From Hordeum vulgare subsp. vulgare (Eukaryota; Streptophyta; Magnoliopsida; Poales; Poaceae), in NCBI RefSeq assembly GCF_904849725.1, contig NC_058520.1, forward strand, positions 319,993,186 through 320,057,185: a stretch of DNA of 64,000 bases, written 5' to 3'. Below, one piece after another: positions 12,137-24,479 of this stretch. The position numbers and the translations under genes were made by a program. Every line of letters starts with the position of its first letter. Positions within the stretch are counted from its first letter, which is position 1. Below the pieces are notes generated by a model. That model did no database searches and had not been told where the DNA came from. It saw only the letters and a list, made by a program, of their open reading frames with translations.

Positions 12137-13112
12137 ATGTTGTTGTGATGAACTGAATCTTTCTTTTTGAGATCTTGTTATGTTGGATTGAATATTAGAT
12201 CTGAGAACACTTGATGTATGCCTTGCATGTGGATACCCGTAGTGACATTGGGGTATTCTATTTATTCACTTGGTATATGTTATGGCATCAACTTGTGGAT
12301 TCCGGTGACCTTGGGGATCTATGGATAGGGGTTGATTGTACGTTTTCATACTACTTTCTCGGATAGAAATCTTGGGGTACTCCTTGAAGTTATTTGTGTT
12401 GGATTGAATATGGTGAATATGAAATTGTTTTATGCATGTCGAATAATTAATCCATGGATACTTGTGGTGACATTAAAGTATCTAGGTGACATTAGGGTTG
12501 AATAATATGTATCATAGGTGTTATGTTACTATGAAGTCTAGTGTTTTTTGGTGACACCTATAGGAACAACCCAATAGATTGATCGGAAAGGATGACTTTG
12601 AGGTGGTTCCTTACCTAAAACAAGTTATTATTATTTTCTCCGCTAATAGGAACTTTGGAGTGATTCTTGGTTGCATGTTGAGGGATGACCATCTGATCCT
12701 ACTATGGTATCATCGTTGAGAGATTGCACTAGTGAATGTATGAACCCTAGGCCTTATTTTCAAACATTTATATAACATTTTTCTTGTTGTTCACTATTTA
12801 TTACCTTGCTGATTTTATTTATTCAGATTATAAAAACCTATATCTACTAGCCATACAACACTTATATCACCATCTCTTCGCCAAACTAGTGCACCTATAC
12901 AATTTGCCATTGTATTGGGTGTGTTGTGGAAACAAGGGATTTCTTGTATTTGATTGGAGGGTTGTTTGATAGACACCATATTCATCCTACACCTTCCATG
13001 GATTGATAAACCATAGGTCATCCACTTGAGGGAAATTTGTTGCTGTCCTACAAAACTTTGCACTTGGAGGCCCAACAACATCTACAAGAATAAAGTTGCG
13101 TAGTAGACATCA
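12137..13112 (+). mobile_element. 5' LTR of Athila element 1 (left end missing)
   Basis: It ends in gtagtagacatca just before the primer site, as expected of LTR...CA. By comparison with the - strand LTR at 45103-48790, the first several hundred bases of this LTR are absent. The sequence begins in the middle of the LTR at the junction with copy 1 of chromovirus B. Confidence 0.8.
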
Positions 13113-13122
13113 AGCTATTTTT

Positions 13123-13140
13123 TGGCGCTGTTGCCGGGGA
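13123..13140 (+). other. Primer binding site, tRNA-Asp type
   Basis: tggcgctgttgccgggga, ten bases after the LTR end, fits the tRNA-Asp complementary site typical of Athila-lineage gypsy elements, with one likely substitution (gct for gcc). It fixes the orientation of the element as + strand. Confidence 0.85.
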
Positions 13141-13658
13141 GGTGAGTGCTTGAAGGTATATATTTAGATATTGCAACTAAATCTTTTAATTTCTTGTTTT
13201 TCACTAGTCTTGTTTTATAAAATAAAACTACAAAAAATGGAATTTAGGTTGCCTCATTTGCTTCATCTTTATAATGTCTTTCGTGAAAATGATGGTTCCA
13301 AAAATGAGCTCAATTGTTAGAGGGAGAATTTATAAAAATGCTTAATGTGAATTCCTTGAATGATGAGCATGATAGTAATATTGTTAGTATAAATTCTTTG
13401 AATATCCATGGTGCCAATGAATGCAAAGCCACAAGCTTGGGGATACTATGTTTGATGAAGATGATATTTTTAGTTCCCCAAGTTTTGATGAGCAAATTTA
13501 TTATGATGAAAGAATGCCTCCTATTTATGATGATTATATTGACGAAATTGGGTTTGGACTAGTGTCACCTCTAGGTACTAATGATCCCACTATTTGGTAG
13601 GGTGTTGAATCTTTTCTTCATGATAAAAGTGGATTTGGAGAGGTCGTGACTTTATTTA

Positions 13659-14219
13659 GTGATGAGTCCATTATTTTTGGAAGAGGTCTTAATTGATTAT
13701 GACAATAAAGTTGTTATCTATGATGATTACTCTGATGACATGTATGCTATAAAGAGCAATAATAACCGTGAAACTTGTCATCATGATTTTTATGTTCAAT
13801 TGGCTTATGCCAATCAAGTATCGCATGATAGTTATTTTGTTGAGTTTGCTCCCACCACTATTATGAATGATAAGAAGTTTGCTTATGTGGAGAGTAATGA
13901 AAATTCTATGCTTGAGCATCATGAAAAGAATGATTTGTGTGATATTTATATTGTTGAATTCCTTCGTGATGCTACTGAAAATTATTATGAGAGGGGAAGA
14001 TATGCTTATGTATATTTCAATAATACAAAGTTTCCCCTCTATGTGTTCAAATTTTTGAAGTCATGCTTGTTTTGCCTTCCTATGCTAGTTGATTCTTGCT
14101 CACATAAATTGTTTGCTCACAAAATCCCTATGCACAGGAAGTGGGTTAGACTTAAATGTGCTTGTCATATGCATCATGATGCACCCATTGTGTTTCACAT
14201 TACTTTTATGCGAGCATGA
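13659..14219 (+). CDS. Athila-type internal ORF of unknown function
   Basis: An ORF of 186 codons, rich in Asp, Tyr, Asn and His, without a recognised domain. Related sequence upstream (13314-13660) is in other frames, so the original ORF was longer and is now frameshifted. Homologues lie on the - strand at 44288-44960 and 58934-59560, sharing HDSYFVEF and the IVEFL...ENY pattern. Conservation across three diverged copies suggests that the element family once coded for it. It may be a degraded gag-region product, but I see no zinc knuckle or capsid motif. The start codon is uncertain. Confidence 0.5.
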   Translation: MMSPLFLEEVLIDYDNKVVIYDDYSDDMYAIKSNNNRETCHHDFYVQLAYANQVSHDSYFVEFAPTTIMNDKKFAYVESNENSMLEHHEKNDLCDIYIVEFLRDATENYYERGRYAYVYFNNTKFPLYVFKFLKSCLFCLPMLVDSCSHKLFAHKIPMHRKWVRLKCACHMHHDAPIVFHITFMRA

Positions 14220-16884
14220 TTCAAAGTCATCATGGCTAGCGACAAGGCATTAAAGAAAAGCACTTGTTGGGAGAAAACCCAAAACTTTTACTTTTCGTTA
14301 TTGTGTGCTAACTTAATTAAGCTATTGTAGTAATCATGTTTTGTGTCTTCTACTTCAATAAGGTGCCAAATAAAGCCTTTGGGATAGTTTGGATACTTAT
14401 TAGTTTGATTATGTGCAAAAGCAGAAACTTTTACGTCCCGTGCAGATTTTCCCTAATTTTACGAGAGCATACACAAAATATGAAATTTTTACAAAGTTTT
14501 GGTATGCAAATTAGCTATGTTGTCCTAATGTTTAAGAATATTTATAGTCCGGGAAATAAGGTGTTGATTCAAATCTTCACAAACTGTTATGTTTTGACAA
14601 ATTCTGTTTTGCATGCATAGTTTGCTTATTTTAATGTTTCCATAGCTTATATTAAGTGATATAAATTGTGTTAATTATATAATACAGTAGGCATTATGTG
14701 ATAACAATTATGAATCTTGTCTTGACAATACCTATGTGAATGATCTATCTTTATTACACTAACCCATCTGACGAAGTTCCGTTAAGTTTTGTGGGATTGA
14801 AGTTTTCAAGTTTTGGGTGAGATACCGATCTAGGGTGATTAAGGAGAAACAAGAAACTAAGCTTGGGAATGACCAAGGTACCCCCAAGGTAATATCCAAT
14901 GAATACTCAAGTGTCTAGGCTTGGGGAACCCCAGAAGGCATCCCCTCTTTCGGCCCCAACATTATCGATATACCTTACTTGGAGCTATATATTTATTCAT
15001 CATGTAATATGTGTTTTGCTTGGAGCGTCATTTTTTTTGCTGTTCTCCATTATTTATTAGTTAGAATATTGTTGTTCAACAAAAAGTTCCAATAATTTCC
15101 TTTAGAATGCTTGAATTGCTTGTGTGATGTGTGTTATACAAAGACGTAAACTCTTGCTATAGTATTTGAATTATGACATTTTACATAAAAAAAGAAAAGT
15201 TTATGAAATTTTAACAAAATAATTTCATAAAAATTAATTAGGTTGTGCTAAAGTTTTAGAAATTTTGGAGTTACAGAAGTACACTTTTAAGTAGATTGCT
15301 TGAGACTGTTTTGTTTGGAGAGATTTTATCATTGTTTTCTTATCTACTAATCCTAGAGTTTTCATGTCTTATATTGGCAGATATAAATAGTGGAAATGAT
15401 ATTATACAGGACCTAATGTTTGAACATTATTATGCAACTTGTCTTGGCAGTACATGAAGTGTTGATTTATTCTTATGTGTACTAACCTATCTCACGAGCT
15501 CTTTTCAAGTTTTGTGTGGATGAAGCTTTTGAGACATAGGTGAAAACTGGGATATGAGAGGATTGAACGAGATACAAAAGTTCAATCTTTAGGATTCCCA
15601 AGGCACCCCAAGTAAATATTTCAATAAGTCTCAAGCATCTAAGCTTGGGGATGCTATACATCCCACCTCTCTTCATCAAACTAATACCGGTTAGCCTATG
15701 TTGAGGTCAAATTTTTATTTGTCCACATGATATGTGCTATTCTTGGAAAGTATTTTTGTTTTCTTTGCGATTTGAAATAAATATCAGATCTGAAAATCCT
15801 TATTGAGAGAGAGTCCTCACATAGCTACTAATTCTTTGACTACTCATTGATCTTCACTTATATCTTTCGAGAGTAGTTTGATGTTTACTCTTGTGCTTCA
15901 TTTTTATCCTAAGAGTAAATTGGAAATGGATGAAATATCATTAATATTAAATTACAAACGTGCTTTATGCTTATTAGTAGTTTTAAATTTGGTTTACAAA
16001 GTAAAATCTATTGAATTTTCACAATCATGGTATTGGTCATACAAGCAATTCTTGAATGACTAGTATAAGAAAGAGAACTTCCAAATACAAACATATTATC
16101 TGGGACATCTTTTATGATTGAGAATACCCATTAATTATTTTCAAACTTGATCAAATAGTTGAAGTTGTAGAAGGAAGACAATGTAATGTTTATGATTGGG
16201 TATATTTGCATAGAAGTTATATTGTTATGGATCTTCCAAAGTGTGGTCCTTGTTTAGAACCTTTTTCTAGCCAAAACTTCGTACTAAGTAGAGATACTAA
16301 TTTTGCATCGAAATACTTGAGTCAAGTTTCTTCCATGAGATTCCACCATACCTACGTATATATGGTATTCCACTTCCATTCCAAGTAAATTTTCATGTGC
16401 CACGTCTAAAACCTTCAAATAAACATCTGTTTTGTATGCTCGTACCGCTCATGGAGCAACACGGCGGTCATTATCTTCCATGCTAAGCGAGTTATTATCA
16501 TGATGAGTGTTTATTCACTTCTCAATGCACGTGAGAGGATGGTAAAAAGGATTCCCAGTCCTGCATAATAAGAAAATAAATAAGCAAGAACTCCCCCAAG
16601 AAAGTTGATTGTTTGGATGGTACCCGTGGATACGGCTAGCCATGGAATGTGTTTGAATGGTGAAGGGGGAGTAGAATTTCAATTCTATTCGGGGACCGTC
16701 AATGACGTGATTAGAATTGAAGATATTCAAATCTTGTGTCGTAACATTGACAGGACAGGTATACCACCCAAAATTACAAATTCATCTTTGTTTTAAAACT
16801 ATGAGCACTCGCACCTCTGCAAATCCTTGCTTCCCTCTGCGAAGGGACAATCTATTTACTTTCATGTTATTTACTTTTCATGTT
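14220..16884 (+). mobile_element. Non-coding 3' internal region of Athila element 1
   Basis: AT-rich, with no supported gene. It contains two gcttgggga-type purine blocks (near 14928 and 15653) and a segment near 16830-16850 (gcgaagggacaatct). All are mirrored in reverse in the element at 51938-54907. It ends where another LTR family begins at 16885, so the 3' LTR of element 1 is not present here. Confidence 0.65.
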
Positions 16885-18391
16885 TGTAGGAACTAAAGTA
16901 TGTCTAGAGGGGGTGATTAGACTACTTGACCAAATAAAAACTTAGCCTTTTCCCCATTTTACTTGTGGCCCAGTTTTAGCAACTATGATTAGTCAAGTTT
17001 ACCCTACACGTGCATATCTAAGAGTATAGGAGCGAAAAGTAAAGACATGCAAATGTAATGCAGAGGGTAGGGAAGGAAGATCAAACGCAAATGTTAACAC
17101 AATGGTTCTTGGCATGGTTTTGATAGGTGGTGCTATGGTACGTCCACTTTAGTGGAGACGTCAACCCACTAAGAGTAACGGCTACGAGAGTCCATAGGGG
17201 GCTCCACCCACAATGGGTCCACAAAGAAGCGGCCTTGTCTATTCCACCATGGCTTACGTCCACGAAGGACTAGCATCACTCAGGGTAGATCTTCACGAAG
17301 AAGGCGTTCTCCTTGCCCTTACAAACTTCTTGGTTCAACTCAACAACACAAAGTAGGAGGATGCCAAGTGACACCTAACAAATCTAGGAGGCACCACCAT
17401 CCAAAAGATAATAGATGAAGTAGAACGACGAACTCATTGCTCTTGTGCTTCAAAAGATAGTATCCTCAACACTCAATCACTCTCTCAGAGATTTGGCATG
17501 GGTAGGAGAGACTGATTTCATAGAAAGCAACTTATGGGGCTAGAGATCATGTTTCAAATGGATGGATTGGAATATCTTGATCTCAACACATGAGTAGGTG
17601 GATCTCTCTCAGAAAAATGGATCAAGCAAGTGTGTGTGTTCTAAGTGCTTCCTCTACGAATGAGAGGTGGTGGAGAGGTATATATAGGCATCTCCCAAAA
17701 GCCAACCCTTACAACATTTGTGCATAACTTGGTGACACCGAAATGAATCTCGGTGGTACCGAGTTGCACTAAATGTGGCGACTTTCAAATTCTTGGTGAG
17801 ATCGATATAGGAATCTCGGTGGTACCAATACGATGACCTAGGGAGTTTCCAAATCTTGGTGGTACCAATTCCAAACTCGGAAATTGTCATTCTAGAAATA
17901 GATATAACAGAAAGTTGGTCACTGTCTTTCGGTGGCACTGATATGAAAGTTGGTGGTACCAAGTGATTAGGGTTTGGCAAAGGATTTGTCACTGGGAAAA
18001 TCGGTAGGGCTGAATGGAAAAACTTGGTGGCACCAATTCTTTTGTTTAGGCTTTACACACATATTTTGTGAGAGAAATGTTGAGTATTTTTAGTGGCTAT
18101 CTCTAAGCACTTGAGCAACCAATTGATCATAATACCTCACCTCCTTTTAATAGTATTGGTTTTCCTATGGACTCAAAAGTAATTTCTCACTGACATAAAA
18201 TGTAGAGTCTTCTTGCTTGAAGATTGAGCCGATCCTATTCCTTTTCTTGCATTAAGGGGTTTCTCTTCATAATCCTTTAGACAATGCATCTTTGAACTTT
18301 TCTCAAATATACTTGGATAAGATCATTAGTTCAATGATGCATATGTTGTTATTAATTACCAAAACCACACTAGGTAGCAATTGTGATTTCA
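16885..18391 (-). mobile_element. LTR of an unassigned retrotransposon family, left arm of palindrome
   Basis: On the - strand it runs from TGAAATCACAATTGC to a terminal CCTACA, about 1.5 kb. To its right at 18392 lies atctccccctttt, the reverse complement of a polypurine tract, so it is a 3' LTR. A TATA-like tatatata with following sequence lies near 17680. The middle (17730-18050) carries many short variants of tcggtggtaccgag. The mirror copy is at 19244-19307 plus 42762-44192. Confidence 0.75.
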
Positions 18392-19243
18392 ATCTCCCCC
18401 TTTTCGGTAATTGATGACAACATATAGATCAAAGCTTCAACAAAGGATATAATCAATGATTAGCATCATCGCTTTGAGAAGTTTGTGAAAAGCAATAGCT
18501 CCCCCTAAATTTGTCCATTACTTTAAATTTGCATTTGAATGTAAATTCACAATTGATTAGGATCATGTGTTACTCTTCCATGTCACATACATCTTGGCAG
18601 TGTGCATAAATGATATGAATGAATATTAATGCACATAACACCAAAAAAATGACTGAATGATCATCGTGTAGATAGCTCAAAGGTATAACATAGTAGCATC
18701 AACAATCGAAGCATATGATCAAACACGAAAGTTTAAGTCATCCAAAATACCAAATGTTTGTAAAACCAAAAGAGATCATATATAAAAGCAAAACTCTCTC
18801 TCTCAAAGCCCTAATTGATCTATACACTTCTCCCCTTTTGGAAACAAGTTACCAAAAAGTTCAAAGGTCTAGAACTAATCGTCTCTCTAGGCTTGATCCC
18901 CTCCGATAGTAGTCGATGGACTAGACAGAAGAGCGTCGGTGAAGGCCTTATACCTTTGACCTATCTACACGATGATCATTCACTCATTTGTTTAGTTTAT
19001 GTGCACTAATATTCATTCATATCATTTATGTGCACCGCCAAGATGTATGTGACATAGAAGAGTGACCCATGATCCTAATCGATTGTGAATTTGCATTTAA
19101 ACGCCAATTTAAAATAATGGCCAAATTTAGGGGGAGCTCTTGCTTTTCACTAGCTTCTCAAAGCGGCGATGCTAATCATTGATTATATCCTTTGTTGAAA
19201 CTTTGATCTATATGTTGTCATCAATTACCAAAAAGGGGGAGAT
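18392..19243. repeat. Palindrome centre: opposed 3' internal ends of two LTR elements
   Basis: 18392-18688 is an inverted copy of 18948-19243, including the polypurine tracts next to each LTR (aaaaagggggaga at 19230-19242). A non-palindromic spacer of about 260 bp (18689-18947) lies between. Together with the LTRs the arms are about 1.8 kb each. Two elements, or one element and its inverted copy, thus face each other tail to tail. No gene is supported in the spacer. Confidence 0.8.
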
Positions 19244-19307
19244 TGAAAGCACAATTTCTTCGTGAGGTGGTTTTGGTAATTAATTACAACATATGTGTGT
19301 CACATCC
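19244..19307 (+). mobile_element. LTR right arm, first 64 bp
   Basis: It starts TGAAAGCAC after a polypurine tract. It is interrupted by element A at 19308 and resumes at 42762; the five bases atgtg at 19303-19307 are repeated at 42757-42761. Confidence 0.8.
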
Positions 19308-21820
19308 CTAGCTACCTTTTGAAGTCTAGCAAGATTGTTCTCATGTTTATTATTCCATTAGAAGTGAAAATAGAAATCAAAGAGAAAAACCCTAGCACTT
19401 TTATATTTAATCCAATTCAAAAATTGTGATAAATCAATGAACCCAAAATGGTCTTCATAAAAGTCCATCATTTTTTATAAATGTTGGAAACAACAATTCA
19501 GGGGTGGATTTCTTTTTAAAAATACTTTTGGCATTTTATTTAAAACACAAAAGCCACTGAAATCAATTATATATGTGATTTCAAATATTTCAGAATTTCA
19601 TAAAATGTTGAATCTTTTATGTGGGTTTGGAAATATTCCAAATAACACCCCAACATTGTTTTCACTATTTTAGGAATAGTTTGGAGCAAAAAATAAAATG
19701 AAACAAATGTCAGAAAGATTAAAACAGAAATCAGAAAAGAAAGAAAAGAGAAAAGGGTTATCTAGCGCTCACCTGCCCATCCCATCTCCTCCCTATCGTC
19801 TTCCTCTTTGCCAGCGAGCAGCACGAGCTAGCTGCCGCCCTCTCCCGCGACGGCATGCACCTGGGTGCCTGCCTGGCCTCGGTGATGTGCTGGCGAGCTC
19901 GATATGCTCCCCCGCACCCCATTCCCATCCTCTCCTCCTCCTCATTTGGTCTCTCTCCCCTTCACCCTCTTTGTCCGCCATGGCCGAAGCTTGAGCTCGC
20001 CGTCGAGAAGCCACTCCAACGACCCTTTCTCTCCTCAGAGCCGTGTGGAAGAACCGCCGTGACCCGCTGAAGCTCCCCAGCAAGTCGTACGACGCCGAGA
20101 GCCCCTAAGACGTCAAATCGCCATCGTCTTCTTCCCCGGGCCGTCGTTGATTGCCGCTGTCGTTCTCCTTCTCCAGGTCGTCCCCGAGCCCACTCTCGAC
20201 GCCTCTGCATCCCTTGTGAGCTCAGGGATCTTTTCCCTCATTTTCCCTTTTGATCCTGTGCCCTAGCGCCCGATTCCACCGGAGCCTGACAAGATCCGCC
20301 GCAGGAGCTCGTCGCCGGTGACGCTCCGATGATCGGTTGGTCGATCTGAGGCTACCTTTGGCTTCAGCTCGACGATTAGGTGACGTAGGAGCCCAGCCCC
20401 GCGCGTGTTAGGACCCGTAGCAGTGATCCTGACGAGGCTCGAGCTTCGGCCGCCGCCAAGCTCGTCGCCGGCGTCATCTCCGGTCGTTTCACCCCCTGTG
20501 ACTTGCAAAAATGGACGCGCGGACGAGTGGACGTTCCTCTGGTGCCATCCGCCGCTCATTTGGTCGCCGGAGGTGCATTTCCGATGCCCTCCACCGTCCC
20601 TGGAGCTACCGGCGGCTCAACGCCGGTGGGTTGACTCGCGTGAGCCTATGATAGGTGGGGCCAACCCATGGTTAAATAAAACTAACTTAGAAAGAATTAA
20701 ATAAAATGTTTATTACTAAATAGACACTGACATGTGGGACAACCCCGGTTAACTAACTAATTAACTTAAAGTTTAATTAAAATCTGGCCAGAGTCACTAA
20801 CCAGTGGGTCCCACTGGTCAGGTTTGACTTTCAACGGCCAGATTGACCTGGTGATGTCATGCTGATGCAGTAATAATAATTTTGTTTTATATTAATTTCA
20901 GAATAAGTGCAAAACTTTGGAAATTAATAGAAAATTGAATATAACTCCAAATATGACAAATAATATATGCAAATTGATCAGAAAAATTCAATGAACATAA
21001 TGGTGCTACTTTGATGCATGTCAAATAGAGTTATTAAACAGCATCAGGTCAAATCAATTAAATGAATATGATAATTATACTATTTCAACTAATATTTGAA
21101 TTTGAATTCAGATCAGCATCAACCCAAAGTTTTGATAGCCACACTAGCTCATGGTACATTTCATTTCATGCCATGATCATGCATCATATTGTTGCATATG
21201 AATGCTATTGATTGTCGCTATTGTTTCGGTAGGCTCTGCCCTTCCAGATACGTCTGAATATCCGACTGAGGGATTTAATCCCTCTGCTGAACAACAAGGC
21301 AAGCACACTTTTGATCATCGTGATATAATCCCATGTTCCTGCTCCTGCTCCCACTTATTGAATTAGGACAAAATATTTCAAATGCTTTACTTCGGTAGCT
21401 GAACCTATTCCTTTGCATGACCTGTCATTGTCACAGTAAATAGCCAAACCTTGCAACCTAGCATACCTGGTAGTTGCTTGAGCCGTGATGTGTCTTATCC
21501 TGCTATGCTTGCTATGCCTAGAGTTGTGTTAGGTCTGTTTCATCTAGGTGATGAACCAGAATAGTTGAATGTGTTCTAGTGCCAAAGAATAAGTGTGGAA
21601 CCTTATTTGGTAAAGGTACCAATGCAAGGCTATCTAGGAGTACATGGCGGGTTGTTTCATTGGAACCGTACTTAGGAACTGAGTTCCGTGTATGTAATCC
21701 AAGACTAGTTACTACCACATGTTGGGCCCTGAAATATGACCCGTCCTCGACTTATTAATCGCCTAGTACTCGGTCCAGGAGTTGCAAGTAGTTTCTGGTG
21801 TTTATAGTCATGCTAGAGGC
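19308..21820 (+). mobile_element. 5' LTR of element A, right part missing
   Basis: It starts TGTCACATCCCTAG and matches the 3' LTR from 38684 until about 41240. It breaks after gctagaggc, where the Athila-type material begins. The GC-rich block at 19780-20640 gives spurious overlapping ORFs on both strands. Confidence 0.88.
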
Positions 21821-21834
21821 TGCTACTTCTCAAA

Positions 21835-21845
21835 CAACAGCGCCA
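21835..21845 (-). other. Primer-binding-site remnant (copy 2)
   Basis: Same as 595-605: tggcgctgttg on the - strand, beside the LTR end at 21851. Confidence 0.6.
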
Positions 21846-21850
21846 GAAAT

Positions 21851-23330
21851 TGACATGTTGACGGAGACTGGGCTTGCGTTGGTTTTTCCCTTGAAGAGGA
21901 AAGGGTGATGCAACACAGGAGCAGTAAGTATTTCCCTTAGTTTGAGAACCAAGGTATCGATCTAGAAGGAGGGTTTTGTCAAGTCCAGAGTACCTGCGCA
22001 AACACAAACAAGCTTGCACCCAACGCTTCAAAGGGGTTGTCAATACCTTCAAGATTGTTTGCAAAGTGAGATCTGAAGGCCGAAAGTGCAACGAAGTAAA
22101 AAGTGTAAGGCTGAAAATATGGTGTGGAGTAGACCCGGGGGCCATAGTGTTCACTAGAGGCTTCTCTCAAAATAGCAAATATCACGGTGGGTGAACAAAT
22201 TACCGTCGAGCAATTGATAGAACCGCGCAAAGTCATGACGATATCTAAGGCAATGATCATACATATAGGCGTCACGTCCGAGACAAGTAGACCGATACTT
22301 TCTGCACCTACTACTATTACTCTACACATCGACCGCTATCCAGCATGCATCTAGTGTATTGAGTTCATGACGAACAAAGTAACGCCTTAAGCAAGATGAC
22401 ATGATATAGAGGGATAATCTCAAACCAATGATGAAAACCCCATCTTTTTACCCTTGATGGCAACAACATGATGCGTGCCTCGCTACCCCTTGTGTCACTG
22501 GGTGAGGTCACCGCACGATATGAACCCAAAACCAAGCACTTCTCTCATTGCAAGAATCATAGATCTAGTTGGCCAGACAAAACCCACAACTCGAAGAGAA
22601 TTACAAGGATATCAAATCATGCATAAGAGAGATCAGAAGAAACTCAAATAAGATTCGTAGATAATCTGATCAAAAAAGAAGATTACATCGGATAGATCTC
22701 CATGAAGAGCATGGAGAACTTTGTATTTAAGATCCAAGAGAGAGAATAAGCCATCTAGTTACTTGCTATGGACCCGTAGGTCTACGGTGAACTACTCACG
22801 CATCATCGGAGAGGTCATGGTGTTGATGAAGAATCCCTCTGTGTCCGAATCCCCCCTCCGGCAGGGCACTAGAACGTGCCCCAGATGGGATCTTGCAGAG
22901 ACAGAAGCTTGCGGCGGCGGAAAAGTACTTTCGATGATCTCCTGATTTTTTTGGGATTTTTAGGGAATATATAGGCGCAACCCCTAGGGCAAAGGCCGTC
23001 CAGGGGGCCCACAAGCTTATGGGCCGTGGCCTCCCCCCTCGCCGCGGGGTGAGGGCTTGTGGGGCCCCTGGGCCCCCCTGACTTGTCTCTCAAGTCTCCT
23101 GATCTTCTTCCGTAACGGAAAAATTCTTTTCGGGGATTTTATTCCATTTGGACTTTGTTTCAAAATCTCCTCTGAAAGGGGTCAAAAACATGGAAAAACA
23201 GGACTGGCACTTGGCACTGAGTTAATAAGTTAGTCCCAAAAAATATATAAAAGGCATGCAAAACATCCAAAGTTTGACAAGATAATAGCATGAAACCATC
23301 AAAAATTATCGATATGTTGGAGACGTATCA
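21851..23330 (-). mobile_element. Athila-type gypsy LTR, complete (copy 2)
   Basis: Duplicate of 611-2089, one base longer because of an extra C near 23075. It has the same flank conflict: primer-site remnant on its left, purine-tract complement on its right. Confidence 0.8.
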
Positions 23331-23898
23331 AGCATCCCCAAGCTTAACTCCTGCTCGTCCTTGAGTAGGGAAGTGATAAAGAATGAATTTTTGATGTGGA
23401 ATGCTACCTAGCATAGTTGTCCTTTGCAACTTCTTTCATGTGACATGAATGTTCAGATCCGTAACATTCAAAACGATAGTTTTCTATTGACATGAAAGCA
23501 ATAATACTTCAAGCAAACTAGCAAGGTAATCATGAACTTTCAAAATAACAAGGCCAAGGAAAGTTATCCGTACAAAATCATATAGTCTAGCTATGCTCCA
23601 TCATCCTCACACAACTAATGTAAATCATGCACAACCCCGGTATTGGCCAAGTAATTGCTTTCGCACAACTAATGTAAATCATGAACTTTCTCAAACTTTT
23701 TATTACTATCACGCAATACATGAGCGCGAGCCATGGATATAGCACTATAGGTGGAATAGAGTGTGGTGGTGGTTGTGAGACAAAAAGGAGGAGATTGTCA
23801 CATTGACTCGGCGTATCAAAGGGCTATGGAGATGCCCATCAATAGATATCAATGTGAATGAGTAGGGATTGCCATACAAGAGATGCACTAGAGCTATA
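23331..23898 (-). mobile_element. 3' internal stub of the Athila-type element (copy 2)
   Basis: Duplicate of 2090-2657. Non-coding; it joins chromovirus pol sequence directly at about 23899. Confidence 0.65.
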
Positions 23899-24479
23899 AG
23901 AAAGAGTCAATCAAATCCTAGAGGATATGCTTCGAGCTTGTGTTATATCGTCCGGTATGAAATGGGAGAAGTGCCTTACATTCGCCGAATTTGCTTATAA
24001 CAAAAGTTATCAGTCAAGCTTGGGCAAAGACCCTTTTGAAGTTCTCTATGGACGAAGATGTCGAACACCTCTTAATTGATCAGAAACCGGAGAGAGGCAA
24101 CTCTTTGGTCCGGATATGATCTAGGAAGCGGAAGAGAAAGTTTGCATTATTCGTGAAAAGTTGAAAACAGCCCAATCTCGTCAAAAGAGCCAATATGATC
24201 ATCATCATATGGCTGTGACCTTTGAAGTTGACGAGAAGGCTTACCTTTGGGTTACACCTTTGAAGGGTACCCATCGTTTCGGTATCAAAGGCAAATTGGT
24301 TCCTCGTTACATTGTTCCTTTTGCATTCTTGCCAAACAAGGAGAAGTTGCCTACCAATTGGAACTTCCTCTGCATCTTTTCAAGGTTCATGATGTTTTCC
24401 ACATCTCACAACTCACGCATTGCTTCTCGGATCCTATCCGTGAAGTGGACCACGAAACGCTTGATCTCCAAGATAACCT
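23899..24479 (+). pseudogene. Element A pol fragment, left of the B insertion
   Basis: Degenerate integrase C-terminal coding sequence, duplicate of 2658-3238. The reading breaks off at gataacct, and the missing continuation ttcatacc is found at 38476, on the far side of element B. This pins the B insertion to one point in A's pol gene. In-frame stops occur near 24121 (ctag) and elsewhere. Confidence 0.9.

Larger units (their letters stand above)
12137..16884 (+). mobile_element. Athila-lineage LTR retrotransposon, 5'-truncated (element 1)
   Basis: The order on the + strand is a truncated 5' LTR, a tRNA-Asp primer site, a degenerate ORF region and long AT-rich non-coding internal sequence. 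It matches in reverse the elements at 44193-48790 and 51461-61408. No reverse transcriptase or integrase is visible, so it is probably a non-autonomous member of the Triticeae Athila group (Sabrina/WHAM-like is my best guess, not verified). Its start coincides with the duplication junction. Confidence 0.75.
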
